DNA from: Arctopsyche grandis
Taxonomy: Eukaryota; Arthropoda; Insecta; Trichoptera; Hydropsychidae
NCBI RefSeq assembly: GCF_051622035.1
Contig: NC_135365.1
Coordinates: 5,874,001-5,938,000, forward strand
Length of the DNA: 64,000 nucleotides
Direction: 5' to 3'
In this document: piece by piece, positions 1 through 15,400 of the stretch
Layout: each line of letters begins with the position of its first letter
How positions within the stretch are numbered: the stretch's first letter is position 1
Notes under the pieces: generated by a model
Database searches by the model: none
Seen by the model: only the letters and a program-made list of their open reading frames with translations
Told to the model about the DNA's origin: nothing
Made by a program: the position numbers and the translations under genes

Positions 1-434
1 ACTCATTTACATTCACATTACTATTTACAACTGCTTAAATTTAATTGATTGGTTTTTAAAAATCTTATTGTTTCGTAAATAATCGATAAATGTCGCTCGT
101 TGTTTTGTTTTCAAATAAATGAGACCGCGTGTGAATAAACTGTTCTGTCACGTTATTATCGCATCATCGAGTAAAATGTCAAGTTCAATTTGATACGTAA
201 GCATTTCGTAACGCTCTTATTTTTATTATAATCACCGCTCACATTTATTTTGTTTCAGATTTCTGGTGGAGTGACAAAGAGAGAGTCTTTCGTCGAGAAG
301 AGGAAAGTGTCCGAATATGAGATGAAATTTAGTGTTTTGTGAAAAAAATAAAATAAAAAAAAGTTCAATCGAAATAACAAATTGCGCTTGTGTTTTCTGA
401 CCTCGTCTAGTGAAAGTGCTAACGAATTTCAAAC
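1..434 (+). promoter_or_regulatory. Upstream region and 5' UTR of the ABCG transporter gene
   Basis: No TATA box or other core promoter element stands out. A plausible splice acceptor (pyrimidine-rich run ending in AG at 257-258) lies ahead of the start codon at 435, so 259-434 may be the coding-exon part of the 5' UTR, joined to an upstream non-coding exon. The start at 435 is chosen because the 18 codons that follow match the N-terminus of ABCG ATPase domains and end in a consensus donor. Confidence 0.35.
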
Positions 435-3400
435 ATGAATTTGGAGTTCAACAACTTGACCTACACAGTGGTCAATCACAGAATTCGAGGTAAGAAAGAT
501 CATTATGTATGTATGTGTATATACATATGTATATATATATTACAGTGAAATTGTTATTGTCAGTGAAATTATAGTTTCACTGGTGAGATTATAATTTCAC
601 TGAGTCAAGCAGTGAGTGTGTATGTAATAATAGAATTACGAATTCACGTCTAAATATCAGTGAATTTGTAATTCACGTCTTACTACCAACCCTAACTTAA
701 CCTAACCTAACCTAATCTTAAAAAAATAAGTGTTGGCTGCTAAGATATTATGATGTGTTGTATATAATGAATTTTTATATTATGATAAAATGAACATCCC
801 TGCTGGCAGCTAAATAATAATGTCTTGCTTATAGAAATTAAGTATTTAGTTAAAAGTAATTTCATACAAAAATAGTCTCAACGACGGGTATACCAGGTAC
901 TATTTATTGCCGCTAATTTTAATTAAAAGATGCAAGAACAATATCAATTTCTTGACTGGTATTTATCCTTTATTAGTCTATTAAAATATAAACTACGCTC
1001 GATGATGGCCCGCGCGGCAACCACTGAAGTACGGTGATGTAGCATCACGAGCACTCGTTCCATCACCAGTGGAGCCGAAAAGCTAGCATATTTATTTACA
1101 TTCTAATTCTGGTATCCGATTTGCAAGGCATCTTTGCACGGGAGGCAATTTGCATATTTATTTCACGACACTGCCTGAACTTCAGCCATCGCTGAATAGC
1201 GTCAAGACATCAGATGTCTTCTATATATGTATATTTTATCTAAAAAATATATCAGAAAAATGATATATAATGTTTGAAAACATCATATTTCAAGATCTAT
1301 GGTGTTGTATTATACGGGAAGGATATCGATTACAGTAAACTTTGTGGCAATATATCGGAACGAACGGCAAAAAGGGCAATTTTATAATTTGAAATGCAAG
1401 TTTACTATTTTCTAGAGACTTTTCGCCATTTTTTGGCGACGACTCGCAAGTGGGTCGCACTGTTAGATTGCAAATGCAGTAAGTTATCCCGTTATTCGAG
1501 ATGCGGTTAGAATGCCTATTGCAGTGTATAGTGAAGTTTTCCGCTAAAATAATTGCATTATTGCTAAAAATTGCGCGGGGACCAAGGCGTATTTTTTTTA
1601 CTTTTTCGAAAAATATCACCCGAAATACATTTTTTTAAGAACTTCATGATTTATATACTTTTTATGTTTATTGAAATTTCTCCATGGTTTCGCAAAATAT
1701 TTGAAAATGTATTACAAAACACAAATTCACCGTTTCCTATTAAAATTTGCTGAGTTAACCTGACTTAACAATTGTAGAAACAGTTCAACACATTTTTTTT
1801 TTTATTTCTGCTTTCTATTTTACCCACTCAAACGGCAACCGAAAATCATTGAATGAATTGAACCTTCCCTGAGAATTAACAAACAGAAAAACCATCATGA
1901 CTTAATTTTGAGCGAACATAAAGAAAAAAGGTACAATGACAAGTTAGTTAGAATCATTCAATTTACAAAGACTCACCCCCACTCCAAGGAAATGATGCGC
2001 AAAACCAAAGTTTAATACAAAATTCAAACGTGCGCATCTTTTCCGTGGAACGGAAACCGGCCTTCATAATATTGAAATCAATTTTGAACAAAATATTGAT
2101 TTTAAAAATTAATTAAATTTGACATATTTAAAAAATCATCACTTCTATCAAGATTTAAACCTGGTACATTCCGATTACAAGTAGAACTCCTCTAGTTGAA
2201 GACAAAACTTTATATTACTGTCGGCGCATTTTTATTGCATTAAAATTTTCTCAAAGTGCAAAAACTTATGTTCGTTTTTGCAATGTCAGAAGCAATCGTG
2301 CACTAAAACCAGACCCATTAAATGGTTTTCGCTCCATCGAAAACCATTGAATAGGTAAATAATAACTGTCAACTTTCAAATATTAATTGAATTCGTGGTC
2401 AATGGATATTCAACATCTCGAATTGAATAATCATTACAACACAAGCGGAAAAAAAAACAGTGCATGTAATGATAGTATGCAATTCGGTCATAGAGAGTTG
2501 GGCAATGTTGACAAAAACCCGACTTGTACGATGATTTGTGTTGCATCTGATCGGCTATATGTATTTTACATAACGTTTGTAACATGTTACATACATGTTC
2601 GTGCCCTTTTTTTTTGTATTTCACTATAATTGTTCTGTGATCGTATTTGTTGGTAATTTTTATCTTAAGGTTAGAGATCACATAATCTGACAAAATTTTG
2701 ACATTCCATATTCATTATTCTGGTCAATGCTGTGTCGATATCGTGTTCTTATTTGTTTTAAAAAAATGACACAATTTCAAAACGTGATAGCACGTGCACT
2801 TCGATTATTTGGAAATGGAATATGTGTATCACTCGTTCAATAGGAATAGAATATTGATAAAAACAATCAGTTGTTTGTTTATAATAATACTTTATAGTTT
2901 GTTTATATTAATACGTTTTATGCCCGTTGAAATTTCAACAGGTGGTTTCGGAAACAAATTGATACATGATTAAAAATAAATTTAAAATACGTATAGTAAT
3001 AATTAATCGGAAGCGGAACTAAAACAAAAATCGGGATTCGGAACTGAAACAGGGATCGGTATCCAAATATGAAAGGAATCCAAAACCGGAAAGGAAAAAG
3101 GAATCAGGATCTAGAACTGAAAAAGAAATCGGGATCCGGAATTGAAACAGTAATCGGGATCCGGAACTGAAACACCTCGGCCACCGCCCCCCCCCCCCCG
3201 TGCCCTTGCGGCCGCCGCCACCCCTAGACGGATACCACCCTTAGGCAGTCGCCCTGGGGCTATCGTCCCGAGGCTACTGCAAATCGAAATCGAAACGGGT
3301 GGTTTCGGAAAGGAATTGATACACTAATTAGAAATTACGAATTACGAAGTGGTACCCCCCCCCCTACTTCTCATGCTGAAATCAAACATCAAACCAAATA

Positions 3401-6400
3401 CGAAATTAAAATCGAAATCGATTCACTCGATCCGGGACAGCCACCGACTGCTGAATATACGTGACTACGCACCGAATACTCGGCTGTGATTGGTTCCCCA
3501 TACTTTCTGTACGATTATTGAATATTAATGTTAATCGGGACCGTGGTGTAATGGTCAGCATACATTGCTCTGGGCGCGAGAGGGTATGTTCGACACCGCG
3601 TTCTGGAATTAATTTTATTTTCAAATATCGTTAAAATATAAATTAAATTCAATAATTTCAATTAAAAATACATATTTAATTGTTTTATATGAAAACAAAA
3701 AAAATGGATCAAAGTCTCGCTAAATAAAATTATTATAATTACGTATTTTTACATGAAGAGAATGAAATTTCAATTAATGTTTAAAAAAAAGGCGAATTGA
3801 AGAATCGGTTTTGTCGTGGTGTTTGATACCGTTAAGCTCAGTTTAGATCTATATGAGGCTATTTTGAGATCACGGGTTCGACACCGCCGCAAGTCTCGAC
3901 GAAATGAATTTATACAAAGTTTAGGCTTTTTATCGATTCATTATGTTCGGGTAACGTTAGGACACACACACACACACAGATTAGCGTTTTTATATATACA
4001 TATATAATAATATATGGATAAAATATAATCGAAAAAGTAATAATATTTACTTATACATACATATATATGTAGTTTGATTCATGTTGTAACTCAAAAATCT
4101 GACTAAATAAATCCCAGGTCTATGTTTATTTTTTCTTAGTACTTTTTTAGGGTCATTTAACTTTTATTATATCGATTAATCAATCCAGATTTTTTTCTCC
4201 CTAAAGGAAAGCCAGAAAAGATTGTTTATTCTTTTTTTTGGAACTTGTTCATTGTGATTCATTACTACATGTATAATACATTAAATTAAATTACTTAGTT
4301 GTTTCTTGAGGAAAATCAAATCTGTTCAACAAAGATCCCAAATCAATCTTGTTATATTTTTTAATATGATACATACTAAATTGTTTTATATGAATACATT
4401 ATACATATATCTACACATTATCTATATTAGTCATAAACAAGTTCAAAGTTTTATTATTGAATAGTCTTTCATTGTCAAAAAAAATGTTTTGGATTTTTAT
4501 TTAACAATAACGCATAATAATCAATCGATATATGTACATATATGTAAAATATATTATAATATAGGATATTAATTTCAATATTATTATATTATTGTTAAAT
4601 TACATTGCGTTAATTAATCATACTAGTGGTTTTACCCGGCTTCGCTCGGTATTTTTAATATAAACCGCTTTTAATTATTACGAAATTATGTTCACAATAC
4701 ATCTTATATCAATTTAAATAGCTACTGATCTACTGATCATTTTCTATTTTAATGTTAATGTACAGTATAATAGAAAAAAGAGTTCAAAAACCTATTTACA
4801 ATTCTTATATAAGCCGCTTAAACATGGCTAATCTAATAGTAAAAATTAATTTGTTTTTTTATTAAATTTATTTGAATCGAAAAAAATAAAATTCAACGAT
4901 ATCAATATCGTCATCATAGAAACTTTGATTTGTTCGATAACGTCACAGATTCTACGAACCACAACTAACAAAAGTACAAACATACATACATTTATTTATT
5001 TATTTGGAAAATTTACAGTTTATTAAGTTACATAGATTGATAGTAAAAAAATATAATTATGTTAAGTAAACCATTAATAATTTTCACATATAGGTAAAAA
5101 AAAGAAAAGCTCAAACATTTAAAATAAGAAACAAAAATGATAATAGAGTAAGATAGTTAAAGAAAACAAAAAGAAAAAAAAAATAGAAATAACAGTATAA
5201 TAAAAATATCAAAATAATAAGAATAATAATATGATAAAAATTATGAAATAATAAAAAAAAATATAATATATAACAAAAAACAAAAAGACAAAATAAATAC
5301 ATCAAAATAAAAATTCATAATCACAATCGTAAATTTTCAATAAAACTAATCATCGAAAAACAAATTTGCAATAATTACTCTAGCTTGTATAGCATTAATA
5401 TTAAATAAGTCAAACATAGAAATTGTTAAAATTAGTGTGTTGACGGTGGAGCTTGCACGCCAGATGAATGAGCTTCTTCCATAATTAGAAAAAGTATTAG
5501 GTATGTAAAGGAGCTCATTACATCTAGTCATTCTATTTGGTACACGCAATGATAGTCTGCTCAATAATTGAGGACAGTCGATCGAGCCGTTAAGGATGTT
5601 CAAAATTGTTGAGATGTCAGCTATCTCCCTTCTTTTGACAAGAGGAAGTAGATGCTGACACCTACAAGCATCTTCATAGGAAGTATAGGTTAATCCAAAA
5701 CGGCTACTGATGTACCTCAAAAATCTCTTCTGAATGCGCTCCAATCTGTCTCTTGCACCAGAGTACTCTGGGTTCCAAACTTGGGATGCAAACTCAACAA
5801 TACTTCTTACGTATGCACAATATAGTATTTTGTATGATTTTATAGAAGTAAAGCATTTGGAGGACCGGATGACGAACCCGAGGGCCTTCGATAAAATACA
5901 TACATATAAAATACATACAAACAAAAACTCGAACAATACAAAAAAGTTTTTAAATTATTATAGCATATTTTAAAAAATTATCAACTGAAAGAGGTAATTT
6001 AATGCATGCAATTAATTTCGTAAAAAATAAAAGTGTGATTTTTTTATTTACTTAAATTCTTAAATAAAATCATTATTTTATATAAATTATTTTAAATTTT
6101 AATTTACTTTATATTAAAAATTTGTTTAGTTAATTTTATAATAAATCCTGGCCGCCGAAGTCTGATAATGACCATCCGCTTTCTAATAATCACTACATTT
6201 TCGTAAAAGTTACTGACCGTTTATTGAAAAAGGTGGCCATTTAATTTTTTACCTATTTTGATATTGTCCATTAAGAAAGGTTTTATTCCAACCCCGGTAA
6301 CTGTAGGAATGCACTTCCCAGCTGGAAGCTACGAGGACTAGTAAAAATAGCACGTGCCGCGTGCCTCTCTGTGCGTTCTCACCCTTAGAGTATAGAGCCC

Positions 6401-9400
6401 GTTGAAACTCAACATGTGATTTTGGTAAAAGTATCTGAGGATTGTCCAGCAAGGTGAAGACAATCGAGTTACTGGCAGACAGATATTCTATGATATTATT
6501 AACTTTATAAATATCGATTAAACATATACTTACATATATTATATAATTATTTTTATCAAAGTGACTCGCTTATAAGGTCACTAGGCAAGCGATTGTTTTG
6601 TATTACATAGTAAAAGCAAAACTTGCAAGCATAGACAAATTTAAATTACATGATAATATTCTTAAGAAATTATCAAGTCTATTTTATTATGAATATCGAT
6701 AAATCAAAGCAAACATTCCTGTGTTGCTATGTTTGCATAAACAACAATCTACTTTAATACTACATACACGCAATATTGCTAATAAACCTTTTCTATACAA
6801 TTAAAACTATAGTTTAAAATTTGATGCTGATTAAATAAAATTTGCACGTTTTTTATAAACCTACTAGTGTTGCTACCCGGCTTCGCTCGGTTCCACTTTT
6901 GACGATCTCTTCCGTTTTAACACGGACAAAATAAAAGTAACTTGAATTGGAAATGCAGTCTTATAGTGAGAACCATGAAAGAAATCTTCATTTGTTTTTT
7001 ATTAAATTTATTTGAATGGAAAAAAAAATTATTTAACGACCAACCAATCACAAACGTCTTTGACCAATTCAGCCAATTAGAAACGACTTTGACAACAGCC
7101 AATCAGAAATGAATTAGGGCGAAAACACACTGAGTGGTATGGAACGTCATGTCCTTGACTCCCCGATATGACAGTGTGTGTTCCCCAATTCGAATTCAGG
7201 TGTAGTTGTACGTGCAGAATGTTTTTCCTACATTTCTTCAAACATGGAATTCATCGTTTTCGATCACTGTCAAGCAAGGATAAAGACAAAGATAAAATAT
7301 CACCGAAAACACTCCAGGGGGGTGATTTTTGGGACTGTGTACCATGTATATGGGCTAGGGGTGCTGCATTTTTCGCATGTTTTAACCCTTTGCGTGCTGA
7401 CTTCTTTTCTGTTGAAAGCCCACCACGCTGAAAATTTCGCCAACATTTCCAACTAGAATTATTTAGAGATCCAATAGAAAACAGGTATACAAATTGAAGC
7501 TACTCCAAACAAACCCTAGATCACTATCCTAGATACATAACTACATCTGAGGATTTCAATTTTTGTAAAGGTGTGATTAGACTCTCTAATATATGTATGT
7601 ATGTATCTTGCAACAATATGAAATAAACAAAAGAAGTCTATTAATGAACGTATTTTTCCAAAACTAGTTCCATCTTCTTCGTTGTTGTTTAAATGTAATG
7701 CTCATAGCCTAAATGCCAAGACACAATCTAAAATACTCGTTAGTAATAAATAGTTGGGGAATTCCATCGGGAAATTCTGATATGGTTATAAATACAGAAA
7801 TCCCGGTGTAAACCAGTCTTTATAAATGTTGACAAATTAATGATACGGACTGCACGACCCATGTTCAATGAATTGTTTTTCAATTCTACCTGGGAAGGCT
7901 AAGCGGGTAGTATTCTTGTTTACTTTGTACATGCTCAAAATACAATGCCTATCGGCGTTTTTCAGGCCCATGAGCTTGTTGGCAAAACGCCGATCGGCGT
8001 TGGTCAGCATCCAAAGGGTCAAAGTATCTATAAAAAAAAACGTACCATATACCATCCAGTGTGTTTTCACCCTTACAGACGACGTTTCGTTTTTTATATA
8101 AGATTGTCAAATAATATATATTTACTTACATATATGTAGTTTGAATGACTTGAATAAATCGTGTTCATTTTTTAAAAGTTGAATATTGGATCGTTTTTTT
8201 TTTTTGACGTGTCCAAATTATAATCAGTATATTATTTATTACTGGTATAGCAAATGTCAAAAGTAGAACTACACAAAGTAATTACGAAAATCCCCTTCCT
8301 TAGAACAGTTGCTCCTCTTTGATTACCAATAAGTCTGTCTACTTACAGGAAAAAAATTATCTGTGATAATTTTTTTTTTTTTTCAAAATTACACAATAAA
8401 TTTAAAGCATTTCACATTCTGTTGCGTCTCGACAAAATAGGTTTTGTATTTTTCTCATTTTTTTTTAGAATTTACGTATACAATCAATCTAATAGGCGCT
8501 TGATTTAAATAATGATGATAAGTATAATGAAGAATTTATTAAAACCGCTAAAATATTAATGACATTAATATTTTAGCATTTTAGAATCTTTGAGCAGAGA
8601 AGATTTGACAGCGCTAACTGTACAAGTAGCACTGAAATTATTAATTAGAAATTTAAAAAAGATCAATAGTCAAATAAAAAATGAAATGAGCAAAAGAAGA
8701 AGCAAGCTAGAGTATAATTCGATTATGTTGAATCCGCATGATGCAAATTACTCTTTAGTTATTGAGAAAGTTTTCTTCGTTTCCTCTATAGGACCCAGAT
8801 TTAGATTGTTTACAGAAGACAAATCATATAATTAGATACGATTAGTTGCAATAGACAACACTACACATGTACCCCAACATCATCGAATCATTGAACACGA
8901 TCATTCGAGTGCAGCCAATGCAGTGGCGCAACACTGCTAGAGTTGCACCCGTTTTTGACGCAACTCGAGGACCGGATTTTCCAAAGGGTACCCACATTAG
9001 ACACTTTCAAATGTAACCGTTTAGGATAACCTCCACTTTATCAAGCAAGTGCAAAATTTGCACAAGTATACTAATAAGTAGCGTGAGTGTCGTGCAGATG
9101 CTGCTGCCATACTCGCGATAGTGTCGCAAGCAGTTTCCGTTGCAACATTCCGTTCACAAGGTATGCAAGCGGTTGTGAATGAATTTAGCTTTTGGATTTG
9201 GTATGTGTGGATTCCTGGAGATGGGTGTTTGAAGGTTCGAACTTATAATGAAGCATTCCACTAAAGTACAAGATGAGCTTTTTTGAAATGGCATATCGCG
9301 TTCTCAGATCTATGATTTGGCTCAATTGAATTACTATACATACAGGCAGATTCGCTCCTGTTATCATATTCTATCAAAGTACACTTTTCAACCTTTTTAA

Positions 9401-12400
9401 ATAAACTTCCTTATGCATGGTAGAGTACATTCAACTTATACCACTGAATATGCTACGAAACATTCCACCAGCCCTCTTCTACGACGTTGATCTATGTAGA
9501 GTAGAATACAAGGAAATGGCCTAAAACTCCTCTCCCCTTCTTAAAAATTACCTCACAAACCTAGCGTACTTCTAAATATGTAAGCTTTAGTTTTATAATC
9601 CGTAATGTAATATACAAAATTGTTCTTTTTGTAATACTTTTTCGTGGTCGTGAAGAAAGATTTCCAGATCGGGGTGAAAGACGCAGTGAGTAGTAGTGAG
9701 TATCAATATGTATATATTAAATAGTAGCAGTGATAAAAGTATATAACTTAAGTAGTAGTAGTAGTGATAGAACTTTATAGCTATATAATTATATAAGGCG
9801 AAAACAAGCCGAGAAGCACGCAGCACGTGCTCTTTTTAGATTTGCACATGTAAAATAAACGCTAGCATGCATAATCTATACTATGGCATCCAGGCTTAAA
9901 TCTTTGTATTAACATAGGTTTGACAGTGATCGATAACGGTGATTTCCATATTTGAAGAAATGTAGGAATGTTGAAACTTGTCAAAAAAAAACCAATGCAG
10001 ATTTTCCACAGCGGGATGCCAAGAACGTGCTAGTGCCATTCAATTAAGTATGTTTTCACCCTTATTGTTCACATTTCGGGCAGCCAGATTCTAATCAACG
10101 GGGTAATCCATAAACTAAAGGTATACTCAACGCAGTGAGATCTATAGGTCGTTGAATCCTGCTCGCTGATTGGACGATTAATGCCGGTCACCCATTGGCC
10201 AACAAGCACTCACCATCCAATCACGTAACAATACGATATACGAAAATTACAAGTTTCATTTCGAATCACATATCAATTATTTTCTAGAACCACTCATTGA
10301 AATATTATCGGTCAAAATACATAATAAAAGCTAAACTACACGATTAACAATTAAGTGTGAGGCTATGCACGCTCAATGTGAGCACTTGTTTTTTGAGATT
10401 TATGGGGATGAAGAGGTGTGCGGGGATAGTGATGTGGGGAAAACGGGAAAAGGGAGTGAAAAAATAGACCAAAGAAGAAACCGAAACAACACTTTTCTTT
10501 TTTACTTAAAGTTTTAAGCATTTTCCGCACTCAATAAAGTTGTCTTCTATACAAAGTATAAGGGCCCTATGACATGGTCGAGTTGTTTGGGTCACCATTA
10601 TGTGAGTTGGGACCGATTCGACCATGTTAGTGGTGACAACTTTACTTCCTTCCCGCCCGTCAAATTAAATGGTTGCGTTCGTCGTTTCAGTCCAACCACT
10701 CCCCATAGAAGCATTACATTTTCTATAAGGAGCTTCGGTCTAAAATAGATTATCAAGTGATTATAATCATAAAGCTGTCATATAATAAATTAAGCATCGA
10801 AGTAATCACTAACCGATAACGGTTCTTAGTCGCATCGGTAGCTTCACTATGTATATTAAAGTTTATCGGGTCGCGTCGTATAGTTTCACTGGTGAAGTTA
10901 GCGATACCCATAGCTCATCGCCTCTTCTCGCGCTGCGTCGCTTCACTATGCACTCGGCCCAAGGAACATGAATGATTCAAACTGAATTTGTTTGCTAAAC
11001 ACTTCTGAGACAACACGCTTGAGAACAGGATCCTACCGATTTATGTAGCTGGGATTTTTTTCGTATCTTAGGTATGTATGAGATCTTTCGCCAGACTTGC
11101 AGTCTGTAGTTGATCTTGAGGATACTGGATCCTGTCGGAGATGTTAGTGACTTCGTGACCTTGACTCTGAACAAGCCTCGACTGTTGCAGAAAAAGAGAG
11201 CGTATATATTTGGCGAAAACAACTTTAATAATCTTGAAAATGTGTTCAAGAATACTGGCGTCTTCTCAAATAACATGAACATGAAACATTTGCTTTACAC
11301 TTCCTCTACATACTCGTATAATAGTCAGGTTAGACCCATCGAATAAATTATTTTGAATGTATTCATTCAAGTGCAGGCTTATTTCTACCATTAATTCGTT
11401 GCATTCTTGAGATCGCGATCATTCTATTGTTATAATTCTGTAATTTAAGCAGCATCATCTTTGAAATCACCGGAGATAATCGCTTACAAAAATGATATTA
11501 ATGGAATATGTATGTATATTATTCTTGACATTAACACCTTCAATTTAAATAATCAATCGCATGAAGATTCCAATACAGCAAATAATGTATTCCAATACAA
11601 AACACAACCGAATGATTACCGTAATTTGAAGATATGATTTTTTTAATTGGATGTAAATAATAAATAAGCAACTTTTCTATTCATTTAAATATTTTCCTTA
11701 TTGTACGATCTTTTAAAACTACTGCAGTAAGTCTGCTCTTTAAGCTATTGAGTAAAATAAGACATAGTAAATCAGACTCAAATAATCAGCTAATGTGTTG
11801 CTGCTGTTTACAATTATATTTTACAATCAGCAAATAGTTTTCAATTGAGATATAAGCTTTGACCTGAATGTATCAATATAGTGTTGGATTCAATAATATT
11901 TATTTTATTTTATTATAGATAAGAACTCATTACAATACCTTTCGCTTACGAAACGGTGTTCCTGTTCACTATTATTTGATAGCAATATTTTATTTTATTT
12001 ACATACAAAATATATGTATACCAGAAAAGCCTAACCGAAAAACCCCAATACGCCTGCCAAGCCAATTACAAACATTGCAGCATTTTTTATTAAAGAAATC
12101 GCTGGATTTCGAGATGCTCAAGCACACGAAATTAAATATTAATTAATTGATGAATTAATCCCTAGAGACATCTATGGATTTAGACTTGTACATAAATTTT
12201 TACACATTGTACATAAATCAAATTCAGATATTTGTGTCATAATGGGTAACCGTTATGGAGGAACCGTTTCAACAATGAAATCAGATAAATTGGCAAACTC
12301 TGATAGGAAGCGATCGACTTGGAGTCACAAATATCCAAGTCTGACCAGCAGCATTAAATATTAGCACGGAATCGAACCCGATAACCTCTCGATGCTGAAC

Positions 12401-15400
12401 ATAAACGCAACCACCGAGCCATACTGCTGGCTCAATTCAATTTACTGTGAATTTGCGTACTTATTACTTTAATCCAAGTGACTATAATATCCAGCCTGGT
12501 CTGAAACTTATTGATACATGTATACGTATGTTCGAACTATTGTTTCCCAACTCAAGGCTATTTTCGCTAGCAAGTTTTCTCAATATACCGTATGATTTAA
12601 TATACATATTGCAAAGAATATGCTGTACAAAATGAGTGTAGTTTGGAAACGTGTATACTTGTCAAATAAATATTCTGCTTGATGATGGTTCAATCAGTGT
12701 TTACCTGAAAAATTATGAAAGTCGACTTTTTTAAAAATGCGTGCGGTCTAGCCCGCCTCCATTTGAGTTTTTTTCCACTAAATAAACATTAGAATGATGT
12801 TAGCGAAATTGTTCAGTCATCGAGTGTGCAATGTCAATATTTGTCAAGATTTTTGATAAATCAATAGCGAAATCAAATATTCGGAATATTGTATATGCAA
12901 ATAAATGTCGTTACTTTCGATGACGTGATATTATACGCTGTTTAAACTAATTCATTTTCATTGTTTTTTTTTTCTTTTCTTCTATTTATTTTACAATATT
13001 ATTTTTATACAATACAATATTTATTTTACAATATATTAGCAATCTGTTAGACGAGTGTGCTTGATTAATTGATGTGTATAAAATAAAATAAATTAGCAGA
13101 ATAGACTAGAGGTTAGCATATATGTATAATGTTAGCATATAAAACAGAATGGTCACGGCTTCAAATCCCACTGGTTTGTGCTGGCCAGACCTTGGATTTG
13201 TGACTCCAGGTCGATCATTTCCTACCAGAGTTTGCCAATTCATCTGATTTTCATTGAAACGGTTCCAACAAATTGGCAATCTTACCAATTTTCTCGCAAA
13301 TCTTGACGTTTCAGCAATCTCGAATTTCGCTGAATTGCATAAAATGCTGAAAAATTATAAATTTAACCATAAATATATCTGTGAATGTTAATTGATATGT
13401 ATTTACTGAATTGTTTAAAAATGCTGCAAATTTACAAATTTGACCATATACGTCTCTGTGGGTGTTAATTGATATGTATTTACTTTTTATAATATGTACT
13501 TGTATCAAATGTACAATGTTTCTGGCCAGGAAGGTGCATTGGGGTTACCTGTTAGGCCTTCCTAGTATAGATTAAAAATAAATAAATAAATTAGTTTACT
13601 CAATTTTATCGAAATCCAACAATATTTAATTCAGACACACTGAAAACAAATAGAATGTTGAAATTCGTTCATTAGAAATGACGATATGTAGTTCAAAATA
13701 TATTATAGCTAGCCAATATGTCTGCTTGAAATTGAAAATATCGAAGACATATTTATAAGTGTTCATTAAACAATATTAGGCCCATTTTTTGTTCAAAACG
13801 TATTGGGACAAGCCATTCTCTGTCGTAGAGATTGCCGCCTACGACAAGTGTATCGTAGATAATAATTTTACCACACCAAACCACCCAATTTGATTTTGTT
13901 TCTTATATTTAACTAGTGTTGTGCCCGTTGATTTCAACTTTTAGAATTAGCAGAATATACATAGCAGAATATTTATCGATGGAAATCCCTAACTGCTGAG
14001 TATTTTAAATTGTGACTTTGCATTTAAATTGTGAGCATTACATTTTAACAAAAATGAAGAAGATGGAACTGGTTATGGAAAAATACATTCATTAATAGAC
14101 TTCTTTTGTTTATTTTATATTGTTGTAAGATATATTAGAGAATCTAAACACAAATTTACAAAGCTTGAAATCCTCGGCGGTAGTTATCTAGGGTTTGTTT
14201 GGAATAGCTTCAATTTTTATACCTGCTTTCTATTGGATTTCTAAGTAATTCTAGTTTAAATGTGGCAGGCTTTCACAGAAAAGACGCCAGCACCAAAGGG
14301 TTAAGAAAAAAAAGTAAATTTTCGATTTTTTAAATTCACTAGATAATTAATTATAAGCATTTTAAAGCAATAAAAATTCACAATCAATAAAAAAAACATC
14401 TGACTATTGATTCTAATACTCACTTTTGACGCAACAATACTACATATATTTGTTGGCTTTTGCATCAAATTACTGCAAAAATAAATATTGTACAATTTTT
14501 TAAACGCTCATATCTCAAATCAAATCAACAACAATCATTGTCATATTCAAACTTATTGGTCAATTTTAGTAAAGATTGATTAATCTCTGTTCCCACAATT
14601 GTTCCTGTTGCTCATAGTAATTTTGTCGAGTGCACTTTTAAGACCATAAGGTCTTATTATATGTATGTATATGATGAAAAAAACTAAACAATATACCACA
14701 GTAAAGTTAATACGTTTGATTTATCGTTTACATATATTGTCTTGAAAGACCTACTACCTTCTACCCACTAGTTTGTTATAGCGATAAATCGTCAAGATTG
14801 CACAAGATTGCGTTTACTAATTAGAATAAATATTTAAGATTCATAAAGACAATGATTGCTATTTTTCTCACAGCGAAAACAAAACAATTCAATTGACAAA
14901 CAGCATTCAGCCATATCCAACCATTCTACCCGGAAAATTAGCAAGCCCAATAAATAATAACTTTGCGATAAGGTCGATGAGATGAGCAAATAATAAAAAA
15001 AAAAACGAGCGAAATATAATGCGCCATTTTCAAACCGGTTTTTTCAAGGATTATTAAAATAATCATTATTTTGCACATTCGGCATGTATCATATAAAATA
15101 TATTGAAATGCGTCTTCTAAAATAAATTTAGTGTAATAAAATTCACATCGCGCTTCAAAACACTGTCATTAAATGGCGGATGCAAAAAATAATGTTTTGC
15201 GCATTAACCAGTTCCCCCTATTTATAGTCATCTTAAATACTAATAATTATATTATATCTACTATTGCGACGTTTTATTAAAGCATGTGGTCTTCGTATTG
15301 TTAAGGCATAAGAAATTATCTTACAATAGGAAAATGTCATTGGAAACTACTGATTCCGGATTATGTATCATCTATCACTATTAATTAAACCATTAAATTA

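Noticed and set aside
694-717. Telomere or ancient chromosome fusion point
   Set aside because: Only four or five imperfect CCTAA units inside an intron; far too short to infer this.
3538-3600. Possible tRNA gene
   Set aside because: Box-like words are present, but no convincing cloverleaf or anticodon arm can be drawn; more like a SINE head.
5111-5305. Open frame rich in Phe, Leu and Tyr that looks like a membrane protein
   Set aside because: It is the T-rich 3' UTR of a minus-strand LINE; hydrophobic codons come from base composition.
7168-7456. Two overlapping open frames near 7.2-7.4 kb
   Set aside because: They fall within Harbinger-type MITE sequence whose other copy (23786-24119) is non-coding.
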